A stretch of 5,192 nt of DNA from CAYMTV01 sp964393525 (GCA_964393525.1 CAYMTV010000056.1:1-5192), one strand, 5' to 3'; numbered from the stretch's first letter, positions 1 through 4,526 are shown. Notes: generated by a model not told the origin, from the sequence alone. Translations and numbers: made by a program.

Positions 1-9
1 TAAAAGAAA

Positions 10-1223
10 CTAATCCATGTGAGATGTTAGCCAATCTAACAAATCACCTAAATCAAAAGAGAAGTGAACACTACCTCCTAGGAAATCCCAGTCAGGTGCT
101 TCTCCTCCAACTGAATTCACATTTAGTGAATTATTTACATCAACCATGACATCTGCATCACCTGTTGTAACGGATGGATCCCCATCAGGCTGGCCAGTAT
201 TTCTATTGGCATCATTATTTCCAGTATCTGCATCTGCATCCTTAACCTTGTTTTTTAGGTAAGCATCGTTGTCTTGGAAGACACCGTTATTTTTTCCATC
301 TTCAAGAGTTAAATCAATGTCATTTGTCGTGTCAACTCCGTTTCCACCAATTTTCAAATCCCAATCGTCAAGTAAACATCCGCAATCTAGGTCTGCATGA
401 TTGAAGTTCAGCCAATTATCAACTGAAACATCAACTGTTGCATCACCTGTATCAATTGAGACATCTCCGCCAGTATTTCTATTGGCATCGTTATTTCCAG
501 TATCTGCATCTGCATCTACCTTATTTTTGACATAAGCGTAGTTATCTTGAGTAATTGTTTGATTGGCAGTCATATTAACGTCGATATCATTGTCGCTTGA
601 ATCACCGTTTCCTACGATCCACGCGCTTAATGATCCGCCATTACCGCCATTGCCACCTATTGTTGCGTGGTTAACATTTGCAGCTGTTGATACATTGACA
701 GCTGCTTTTGCATCACCTGTATCAATTGAGACATCTCCGCCAGTATTTCTATTGGCATCATTATTTCCAGTATCTGCATCTGCATCTACTTTGTTGTAAA
801 CGCGAGCGTTATTATCCTGGAAAATACCTTGATTACTTGTGGAATTTAAGTCAACGTCGTTTGTGCTATCAACTCCGTTTCCAGAAATATTTATTGTTGT
901 ATTTCCATTAGTTGGACAACAATCAATACTTGCTGAGTTACTGTTTAAAGTATTATCAACAGTAACATTAGTTTTAGCATTGCCTGTATCAATTGAGACA
1001 TCTCCGCCAGTANNNNNNNNNNTGCATCTGCATCTACTTTGTTGTAAACATTTGCTGTGTTGTTTTGAACAACAGTTGTTGACTGATTAATTGAGACATT
1101 AGCATCATTGTTTGAGGAATCGCCATTTCCGGAAATTGTGATTGTTCCTGCATACGCTGGGGTAGCAAGATTTAATAACAAAGCACCGGTAGCGATTGCT
1201 GACGCAATTCTTTTTTGTAACAT
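10..1223 (-). CDS. Secreted acidic four-repeat surface protein (interrupted by assembly gap)
   Basis: Not a family I can name. The start at 1223 is fixed by a signal peptide (MLQKR, hydrophobic stretch, cleavage after AYA at residue 25) and a strong Shine-Dalgarno sequence 9 bases upstream. The frame runs to the gap at 1012/1023 and continues from 1012 to the TAG at 10 in another frame. Filling the gap with the 29 bases predicted by the sister repeats gives one ORF of about 410 residues. After the signal peptide come four units of about 88-95 residues. Each has a GNG-D/V-D-S/T-xND segment, a Q-x-N-x-A-xxx-N segment, the block VDADADTGNNDANRNTGG and a TG-D/N-A segment. The mature protein is rich in Asp, Asn, Gly and Thr and poor in Lys and Arg. 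I see no sortase motif and no C-terminal membrane segment; the tail is FDLGDLLDWLTSHMD. It is probably an exported surface or fibre protein. Similar TGNNxAN repeat proteins are, from memory, common in candidate-phyla bacteria. Confidence 0.88.
73..357 (-). repeat. Repeat unit 4 (B-type, diverged) of surface protein
   Basis: This last unit is about 95 residues, starting LKIGGNGVDTTNDIDL, then GVFQDNDAYLKNKV. Relative to the others it has one inserted Lys (KVKDADAD). It also has a two-residue expansion after NTG (QPDGDPSVTTGDA in place of GDVSIDTGDA). It ends in a tryptophan-containing tail (APDWDFLGG) before the short C-terminus. The end boundary is approximate. Confidence 0.75.
358..621 (-). 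repeat. Repeat unit 3 (A-type) of surface protein
   Basis: This unit is 88 residues, from WIVGNGDSSDNDIDV through TITQDNYAYVKNKV, the VDADADTGNNDANRNTGG block and SIDTGDA to a tail with a C-x-C pair (DLDCGCLLDDW). The GDSS signature and the two cysteines match unit 1. Confidence 0.85.
441..519 (-). repeat. 79-bp near-identical DNA repeat, copy in unit 3
   Basis: This stretch matches 711-789 with a single mismatch (g at 490 against a). It encodes the VDADADTGNNDANRNTGGDV block and the following TGDA. Shorter related copies lie at about 156-240 and at 978-1037 across the gap. The flanking parts of the units are much more diverged. Confidence 0.9.
622..894 (-). repeat. Repeat unit 2 (B-type) of surface protein
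   Basis: This unit is 91 residues, from INISGNGVDSTNDVDL through GIFQDNNARVYNKV, the VDADADTGNNDANRNTGG block and SIDTGDA to a glycine-rich tail (IGGNGGNGGSLSA). The GVDSTND signature, the FQDN motif and the cysteine-free tail pair it with unit 4. Confidence 0.85.
711..789 (-). repeat. 79-bp near-identical DNA repeat, copy in unit 2
   Basis: This is the second copy of the block at 441-519, differing at one base, in frame within the same gene. Long exact identity of this kind explains why the assembler failed in the neighbouring copy at 1013-1022. Confidence 0.9.
895..1142 (-). repeat. Repeat unit 1 (A-type) of surface protein
   Basis: This unit is about 89 residues once the gap is filled. 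It starts at ITISGNGDSSNND, carries VVQNNTANVYNKV, then the VDADAD block interrupted by the gap, then SIDTGNA. Its variable tail contains an adjacent cysteine pair (SIDCCPTNGN). The GDSS signature and the cysteine-bearing tail pair it with unit 3. Confidence 0.85.
1013..1022. other. Assembly gap (10 N), true length probably 29 bases
   Basis: The run of ten N lies inside the first copy of the VDADADTGNNDANRNTGG repeat. In the other copies, 29 bases separate the flanking words ccgccagta and tgcatctgcatctac. Replacing 10 by 29 adds 19 bases, which changes the frame by +1 and joins the two otherwise incompatible halves of the gene. The gap is therefore a placeholder left where near-identical repeats collapsed in assembly, not a real frameshift. 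Confidence 0.9.
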
Positions 1224-1232
1224 AATCTTGTT

Positions 1233-1242
1233 TCACCCCCTT
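1233..1242 (-). promoter_or_regulatory. Strong Shine-Dalgarno site of repeat-protein gene
   Basis: On the minus strand this reads AAGGGGGTGA, one base from the ideal AAGGAGGTGA, nine bases before the ATG at 1223. It decides the start codon. No other gene in the window has a comparable site. Confidence 0.85.
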
Positions 1243-1257
1243 TCTTTTTTAAAATTC

Positions 1258-1275
1258 CTCCGATGATCATCGGAG
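1258..1275. repeat. 18-bp perfect palindrome in leader
   Basis: CTCCGATGATCATCGGAG is fully self-complementary. In the minus-strand transcript it would fold as a 7-bp stem with a GAUC loop, starting 15 bases upstream of the Shine-Dalgarno site. No long U tract follows on either strand, so it is not an obvious terminator. It could be an operator for a dimeric protein or an RNA stem controlling ribosome access. Confidence 0.7.
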
Positions 1276-1310
1276 CACTTCTTAAGTCCGTCTGCCTTGG
1301 GTATTAAACC

Positions 1311-1386
1311 AAAAAAAACGGAGGCCTTCTCACCATTAATCTAAAATCTAAAAAGAAATTAGTTAATATTGAGATAGCCTCCGTTT
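1311..1386 (-). terminator. Terminator-like hairpin in leader (possible attenuator)
   Basis: A perfect 10-bp inverted repeat (AAACGGAGGC at 1377-1386 read on minus, its complement at 1316-1325) closes a hairpin. Further pairing continues inside: 1370-1374 with 1328-1332, 1363-1367 with 1335-1339, and 1359-1362 with 1341-1344, separated by small bulges. On the minus strand the stem is followed directly by eight T (1318-1311). It lies about 50 bases after the predicted transcription start and about 90 bases before the ATG at 1223, so it can either end a small RNA or attenuate the repeat-protein gene. Confidence 0.65.
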
Positions 1387-1422
1387 GCGGTCGGTTATCA
1401 AAAAACTTACGTAACCTGACAT
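1363..1422 (-). CDS. Candidate 19-codon leader peptide ORF
   Basis: An ATG at 1422, about 11 bases after the predicted transcription start, opens a 19-codon frame ending in TAA at 1363. The peptide contains DRKRRL. The codons AAA CGG AGG lie exactly on the 5' arm of the terminator-like hairpin (1377-1386). CGC, CGG and AGG should be uncommon arginine codons in AT-rich DNA. There is no Shine-Dalgarno site, and an ORF this short can arise by chance, so the call rests on position alone. Confidence 0.2.
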   Translation of the reverse strand: MSGYVSFLITDRKRRLSQY

Positions 1423-1439
1423 TGCAGATTACTTTTTTG

Positions 1440-1468
1440 ATATTAGTAATTATCATAATTATTGTCAA
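1440..1468 (-). promoter_or_regulatory. Consensus sigma-70-type promoter P1
   Basis: On the minus strand, TTGACA (1463-1468) is followed by a 17-bp spacer and TAATAT (1440-1445). The -35 is a perfect match and the -10 matches 4 of 6. The predicted start is near 1433. It reads into the structured leader of the repeat-protein gene. Confidence 0.65.
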
Positions 1469-1529
1469 GTAGTATTTTTTATGGGTAGTTAGATTTTTAA
1501 TGATAATGGCCGATATAATATAAAAAACA

Positions 1530-1611
1530 TTAAAAAGCGTGCTTGGCAGTTTAGAATTTGAGTTAAAAACAAAATACATAAATCTATCCCTTAAAAAATC
1601 ACTATGCCAAG
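1530..1611 (-). terminator. Weak terminator-like inverted repeat
   Basis: CTTGGCA (1605-1611 on minus) and TGCCAAG (1542-1548) form a 7-bp inverted repeat around a 56-base loop, followed shortly on the minus strand by CGCTTTTTAATG. It would end the transcript of the DUF2292-like and DUF4352-like genes. The long loop and the offset U tract make it uncertain. Apart from this and promoter P1, the AT-rich interval 1469-1673 shows nothing I can call. Confidence 0.25.
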
Positions 1612-1673
1612 TTTCCCATTTTAAGTTTAGGAATTAATAAGCAGATGAAGTAAAAGTAAGAATCAAGTAAACT

Positions 1674-1931
1674 TTAAAATGAACGGCTAAGGGGGGACAT
1701 CTCTATTGTAGAGTTTTTTATTTTATGCTTGTTGTCAGAATTTTTATATGAATAATTTACCTGGTTATTTGCCTTTTTTACTCCGGATACTTTATTTATG
1801 ATTCTTTGTGTTATTTGTGTTACATTCCCTGCTTCAAAATAAACTTCTACACTACCGTATATTTTATTTTTAGCTGCGCTGCTTAATATATTTACAAGCT
1901 CTTTTGATAAGACTTTTACGTTTTTTGACAT
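1674..1931 (-). CDS. DUF2292 (YezD-like) small protein with extended tail
   Basis: This is an 85-residue protein ending in TAA. Residues about 9-45 (ELVNILSSAAKNKIYGSVEV, then FEAGNVTQI) match the pattern I know for DUF2292/YezD: a short helix, then YGSV-hydrophobic, then DGxVxQI. The usual family ending EKxRL is not preserved, and the acidic residue before the glycine of DG is replaced by Ala (EAGNV). The last 35 residues are rich in Lys, Asn and Ser and look disordered; the family is usually shorter. The function of DUF2292 is not established to my knowledge. There is no clear Shine-Dalgarno site. It starts 29 bases after the DUF4352-like gene and probably shares its transcript. Confidence 0.75.
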   Translation of the reverse strand: MSKNVKVLSKELVNILSSAAKNKIYGSVEVYFEAGNVTQITQRIINKVSGVKKANNQVNYSYKNSDNKHKIKNSTIEMSPLSRSF

Positions 1932-1960
1932 ATCAATATTAAGAGTGAATTTGAATAAAG

Positions 1961-2647
1961 TTATCTTAGGTTTGATAACCCGATTATTATTTTATCTTTA
2001 TCTAGTTCACCAATTCTTAATTCTAAATCTTTGTCAGAGTCGTTTATAGCAAAAGCTAGTTTTGTGTACTTTATGGAACTTGCCTGTACCTCTACTGGGT
2101 CATTATGAATCTCAGGAGCGAGTAACTCTTCTTGATTCTTGTTAACGGATAGACGGAAGTAGTCTCTGGTATTAATTTGGACCGTTTTATTAAACTCATT
2201 AGTAATCTTAAGGTTTAAAATTAGAAAAGTCCTCCCTGAAATTGCAGTTACCTTTTGTGCTTTAACTATAATTTGGTCTCTTAATTCAGCATTTTGCAGT
2301 ACTAGTTTTAGCTGACTAACTTCAGCACCGTTTTGATCTCTTAAGGGTACTGAAAATTCTTTTTCTATATTTTGCGTGGCTTTTGCAGGTGGGAGTTGAG
2401 CCCGGTTGTCTCCGATACTTGTTTGAGGATTGTTAAATCCAGTGAAAAAAATAGTTAAAAAATATAAAAGTCCCAAAGCTAAAATTAGGAGAACAATTAC
2501 TAAAATAGCTTTATTTATTGAAAAGTTAATTTTATTTTGCAGAGTCTGGAGAAAATCATGGGTATTTCTCCTGATTGCAAAAGCTTTATTTATACTTTGT
2601 GTGGAAGTAGAATTATTTTTTAGTCTGAATCTTTTATAATTAAACAT
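1961..2647 (-). CDS. Single-pass membrane protein with DUF4352-like extracytoplasmic domain
   Basis: This is a 228-residue protein. The N-terminus (1-45) is basic and polar, so probably cytoplasmic. One strongly hydrophobic segment at about 47-69 (AILVIVLLILALGLLYFL) is followed by a polar linker. Residues about 95-226 form a beta-rich domain. GRTFLILNLKITN (138-150), the Asp/Tyr/Phe strand RDYFRLSVN, and the late VQASSIKYTKLAFAI fit the DUF4352/telokin-like immunoglobulin fold, typical of exported lipoproteins and anchored proteins in Gram-positive-type cells. It has no lipobox cysteine, so it is anchored by the membrane helix. The ATG at 2647 is the only Met in the protein and has no Shine-Dalgarno site; a palindrome with a U tract ends about 13 bases before it. 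The specific role is unknown. Confidence 0.85.
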   Translation of the reverse strand: MFNYKRFRLKNNSTSTQSINKAFAIRRNTHDFLQTLQNKINFSINKAILVIVLLILALGLLYFLTIFFTGFNNPQTSIGDNRAQLPPAKATQNIEKEFSVPLRDQNGAEVSQLKLVLQNAELRDQIIVKAQKVTAISGRTFLILNLKITNEFNKTVQINTRDYFRLSVNKNQEELLAPEIHNDPVEVQASSIKYTKLAFAINDSDKDLELRIGELDKDKIIIGLSNLR

Positions 2648-2650
2648 ATT

Positions 2651-2684
2651 AAAAATATTAAAAATGCCTCATTTAAATGAGGCA
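2651..2684 (-). terminator. Rho-independent terminator (minus strand)
   Basis: TGCCTCATTTAAATGAGGCA (2665-2684) is a perfect 20-bp palindrome. On the minus strand it is followed by TTTTT, AATA and TTTTT. It fits a terminator for the protease gene, whose stop is 120 bases upstream. It also lies just downstream of promoter P2 and just before the ATG at 2647, so it could instead act in the leader of that gene. A competing hairpin, GGCAG/CTGCC (2681-2685 with 2691-2695), overlaps its 5' arm. Confidence 0.7.
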
Positions 2685-2698
2685 GCTAAACTGCCCCG

Positions 2699-2727
2699 AT
2701 ATTAACAGCCCATTTTTTTGTTGTCAA
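2699..2727 (-). promoter_or_regulatory. Consensus sigma-70-type promoter P2
   Basis: On the minus strand, TTGACA (2722-2727), a 17-bp spacer and TAATAT (2699-2704) give the same architecture as P1. The predicted start is near 2692, about 45 bases before the ATG at 2647. A second -10-like TATAAT sits upstream at 2751-2756 but lacks a good -35. A 7-bp inverted repeat (gttgtca 2720-2726, tgacaac 2760-2766) spans the area and overlaps the -35. Confidence 0.55.
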
Positions 2728-2803
2728 GGGTTTAACTTGAATAATGAGTGATTATAGTATGACAACATTAATGAATTGGTAAGAGAAGGGGAAGAAGTAA
2801 GAT

Positions 2804-4150
2804 TTACTGGCAAGAACTGTGTGTGGGAATACGACTACACCACCAAGGTTTGGATGAAGGAGATGGACTTGGAGATGGTGTCAGACTAGGTGTGGGCGAT
2901 GGAGTTGGGCTAGCGGAAGGTATTGACGTAGGACTAGGGCTTGGAGATGATTCTAAAGTTTGAATGCAATCAACTGCTTTGCATGCATTAATTCTTCCAT
3001 GAACCCAATAAGAGCCTGTTTTGGCTATTTTATCTGCTGAGGATTCAATTTTATTTCTAATTTGGCTGTTTGACCAATCAGGATGTAAACTCTTGACTAG
3101 CCCAGCGACACCAGCAACATAGGGAGTTGCCATTGAAGTTCCTGACCAGGTTTGGTAATCGCCACCTGTTGTGGAGATTATATTTACTCCCGGAGCAGCA
3201 ACATCTACCCAAGTGCCATAACTGGAAAACGAAGCCTTTTTGTCATTTTGATCGGTTGCTGCAACAGCAATGGATTCATTATAGTAAGCAGGATAAAGTG
3301 CTCTTCTATTATTGGAATTTCCCGCTGCTGCCGTAATCACAACACCTTTGTTCCAGGCATATCTTATTGCATCTCTTAAGGTAGTAGATGAAGAATTACC
3401 CCCAAGACTCAAATTAATTACTTCAGCACCATTATCAGAAGCCCAAATAATACCGTTTGTCACCCAAGAATAATACCCGCTTCCGCTATTATCTAAAACT
3501 TTAACAGAGATAAGTCGTGAGTTAAAACCCAATCCTGCTATCCCTAAATTATTATTGGTTGAAGCAGCAGCAATTCCTGCAACATGAGTTCCATGTCCAT
3601 CCCCATCAATATCCGGATCGGTTGTAAAGTTAGCCCGAGTTGCAATTTTACCTGCTAAATCTGGATGAGAATCGTCTATCCCTGTATCCAAAATAGCAAT
3701 ATCAACATTTGTATTTCCTTGTGTTGTATTCCATGCACCCTCGGATTGAATCTTTTTAAGTCCCCATTGTTGCGGGTAAAGACTGTCATTTGGAATAATA
3801 ACTTTGGTTGCTATAAAATCAGGTTCAATAAATTCTATCCTGCTATCCTTGGATAAAGCAGATATCACATCCCCAATATTTTTTTCCTTAGCTATATCTA
3901 CTACCTCTAAGTCTAATTTAGCTATCCTCTCTTTTAGAGTAGCCTTGAATTCTTTTTTGATTTGCTCTTTTTGCTCTTTAGGAATTGTTGGTTTAAATTT
4001 AACAATAAGTCTTCTAGTTGGATCAGGGGGAGCACTGGGAAACGGTGGAGTAGGTGGAGTAACTTGAGCAAGGATGGTTTTTGTATTTATAACAGCAATT
4101 AAAAATAAAAAGATAAATATTAGAAGAAATAGAAAATTACGATTTTTCAT
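2804..4150 (-). CDS. Secreted subtilisin-like serine protease (peptidase S8) with propeptide and P/S/T stalk
   Basis: This 448-residue endopeptidase would be exported and self-processed. Residues 1-28 are a signal peptide with a long hydrophobic core (LFLLIFIFLFLIAVI), probably cut near ILA/Q. A proline-rich segment (31-44) follows. An inhibitor-I9-like propeptide spans about 46-117 (RRLIVKFKP through RIEFIEPDFIA). The S8 catalytic domain spans about 122-394 with all key residues: Asp155 (AILDTGID), His186 (DGHGTHVAG), oxyanion Asn278 (AAAGNS) and Ser339 (SGTSMATPYVAG). After GRINACKAV come a Ser/Pro/Thr-rich linker (about 401-434) and a short end containing WWC and a last Cys (438 and 447). 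The linker suggests a stalk holding the enzyme away from the cell or a spacer for a small cysteine-closed tip. Likely roles are nutrient proteolysis or processing of surface proteins; which one is not visible. Confidence 0.96.
   Translation of the reverse strand: MKNRNFLFLLIFIFLFLIAVINTKTILAQVTPPTPPFPSAPPDPTRRLIVKFKPTIPKEQKEQIKKEFKATLKERIAKLDLEVVDIAKEKNIGDVISALSKDSRIEFIEPDFIATKVIIPNDSLYPQQWGLKKIQSEGAWNTTQGNTNVDIAILDTGIDDSHPDLAGKIATRANFTTDPDIDGDGHGTHVAGIAAASTNNNLGIAGLGFNSRLISVKVLDNSGSGYYSWVTNGIIWASDNGAEVINLSLGGNSSSTTLRDAIRYAWNKGVVITAAAGNSNNRRALYPAYYNESIAVAATDQNDKKASFSSYGTWVDVAAPGVNIISTTGGDYQTWSGTSMATPYVAGVAGLVKSLHPDWSNSQIRNKIESSADKIAKTGSYWVHGRINACKAVDCIQTLESSPSPSPTSIPSASPTPSPTPSLTPSPSPSPSSKPWWCSRIPTHSSCQ
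2849..2947 (-). repeat. Ser/Pro/Thr-rich linker coding region in protease
   Basis: Residues about 402-434 consist almost only of Ser, Pro and Thr in SPSPSPT-like runs. The DNA is a degenerate short repeat. Such linkers usually connect an exported enzyme to a terminal module or keep it extended from the surface. Confidence 0.85.
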
Positions 4151-4170
4151 TAGTTAATTTTACCAAATAA

Positions 4171-4176
4171 ATTATA
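4171..4176 (-). promoter_or_regulatory. Extended -10 element of protease promoter
   Basis: On the minus strand this reads TGGTATAAT, a perfect -10 with the extended TGn motif; no good -35 is seen at the usual distance. The start would fall near 4164, giving a 5' leader of only about 13 bases without a Shine-Dalgarno site before the ATG at 4150. Confidence 0.5.
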
Positions 4177-4207
4177 CCACTTCATGCAATTTTCTTACTT
4201 ATTTGTA

Positions 4208-4236
4208 TTTTGCCTCTTATTCCAAAAAACTAATAT
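4208..4236 (+). promoter_or_regulatory. Possible promoter of GlsB-family gene
   Basis: TAATAT at 4231-4236, with a poor -35 (TTTTGC, 4208-4213) 17 bases upstream, would start transcription near 4243. That is the second ATG of the gene, which would make a leaderless message. The region 4151-4236 is shared with the divergent protease gene and holds nothing else I can call. Confidence 0.25.
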
Positions 4237-4494
4237 ATGAAAATGAATATTCTAGCTTGGATAGTTTTTGGACTTATTGCTGGAAGTATTGCAAATCTAC
4301 TTGATCCTCAACCCTCATCTGGAGGGGCGCTTACTTCAATTATTTTGGGGATTATGGGTGCAGTAATTGGAGGGATGGTTGCGAATTTATTATTTGGTGC
4401 AAGTATTACTGGGTTTAATATAAATTCTTTTGTGATTGCAATTCTAGGCTCGTTACTTTTGCTTTTTGTGGAAAGAGCAGTTTCAGAAAGGTAA
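4237..4494 (+). CDS. GlsB/YeaQ/YmgE family membrane protein
   Basis: This is an 85-residue integral membrane protein of the transglycosylase-associated (PF04226) type. It has three hydrophobic segments at about 5-22, 31-53 and 63-79. The family pattern is visible throughout: ILAWIVFGLIAGSIANLL, then a short loop with GG, then SIILGIMGAVIGGMVANLLFG, then GFNINSFVIAILGSLLLLF. Length is normal for the family. Homologues are linked to general stress response; the biochemical role is not settled. Two ATGs (4237 and 4243) are possible. The second gives MNILAW, which aligns better with the usual family start. Neither has a Shine-Dalgarno site. The next gene follows 41 bases downstream on the same strand. 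Confidence 0.92.
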   Translation: MKMNILAWIVFGLIAGSIANLLDPQPSSGGALTSIILGIMGAVIGGMVANLLFGASITGFNINSFVIAILGSLLLLFVERAVSER

Positions 4495-4496
4495 AC

Positions 4497-4526
4497 TTGA
4501 TTAATCTTGCCCCATTTTGTTAAGAT
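4497..4526 (+). promoter_or_regulatory. Possible weak promoter before exonuclease gene
   Basis: TTGATT (4497-4502), an 18-bp spacer and TAAGAT (4521-4526) match the consensus at 4 of 6 in each box. A start near 4533 would give an almost leaderless message for the ATG at 4536. Co-transcription with the preceding gene is equally possible. Confidence 0.2.

Larger units (their letters stand above)
1224..1433 (-). promoter_or_regulatory. Structured 5' leader of repeat-protein gene, or small RNA plus leader
   Basis: The predicted transcript starts near 1433 and runs about 210 bases to the ATG at 1223. In order it holds a small hairpin (GGTTA/TAACC, 1412-1416 with 1393-1397), the terminator-like hairpin with eight U, an unpaired stretch, the 18-bp palindrome and the Shine-Dalgarno site. 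The word CGGAGG or its complement occurs four times (1378-1383, 1319-1324, about 1271-1275, 1257-1262), which permits alternative pairings. I do not recognise a known riboswitch class in it. Confidence 0.5.

Noticed and set aside
945..1012. True frameshift or pseudogene in the repeat protein
   Set aside because: The frame break coincides exactly with the N gap, and the length predicted from sister copies repairs it.
156..1037. CRISPR array
   Set aside because: The repeated blocks are about 270 bases apart, stay in frame within one protein, and the intervals are themselves related.
200..1040. VDADADTGNNDAN as a dockerin, RTX or thrombospondin-3 calcium repeat
   Set aside because: The Asp spacing is suggestive, but none of the defining patterns (GGxGxD nonapeptides, dockerin F-hand pairs, TSP3 cysteines) is present; kept only as a possible calcium-binding idea.
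563..1090. Plus-strand open frames opposite the repeat gene
   Set aside because: They are mirror frames of the low-complexity repeat, rich in Leu, Ser and Pro, without a start signal; the minus-strand frame has a signal peptide and strong ribosome site.
1304..1579. 91-codon minus-strand open frame across the leader region
   Set aside because: It crosses the promoter and the long hairpin, has no domain resemblance, a composition typical of translated AT-rich DNA, and no ribosome site.
1224..1673. tRNA or known riboswitch in the gene-free region
   Set aside because: I found no cloverleaf with TTCGA-type loop and no conserved core of a riboswitch class I know; the structure is reported only as an unidentified leader.
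2720..2766. Inverted repeat gttgtca/tgacaac as an operator
   Set aside because: Arms are only 7 bases with 33 bases between them in AT-rich DNA, so chance is likely; mentioned only beside promoter P2.
3127..4067. Plus-strand open frames opposite the protease
   Set aside because: The minus-strand gene has an intact S8 catalytic set, so these are shadows.
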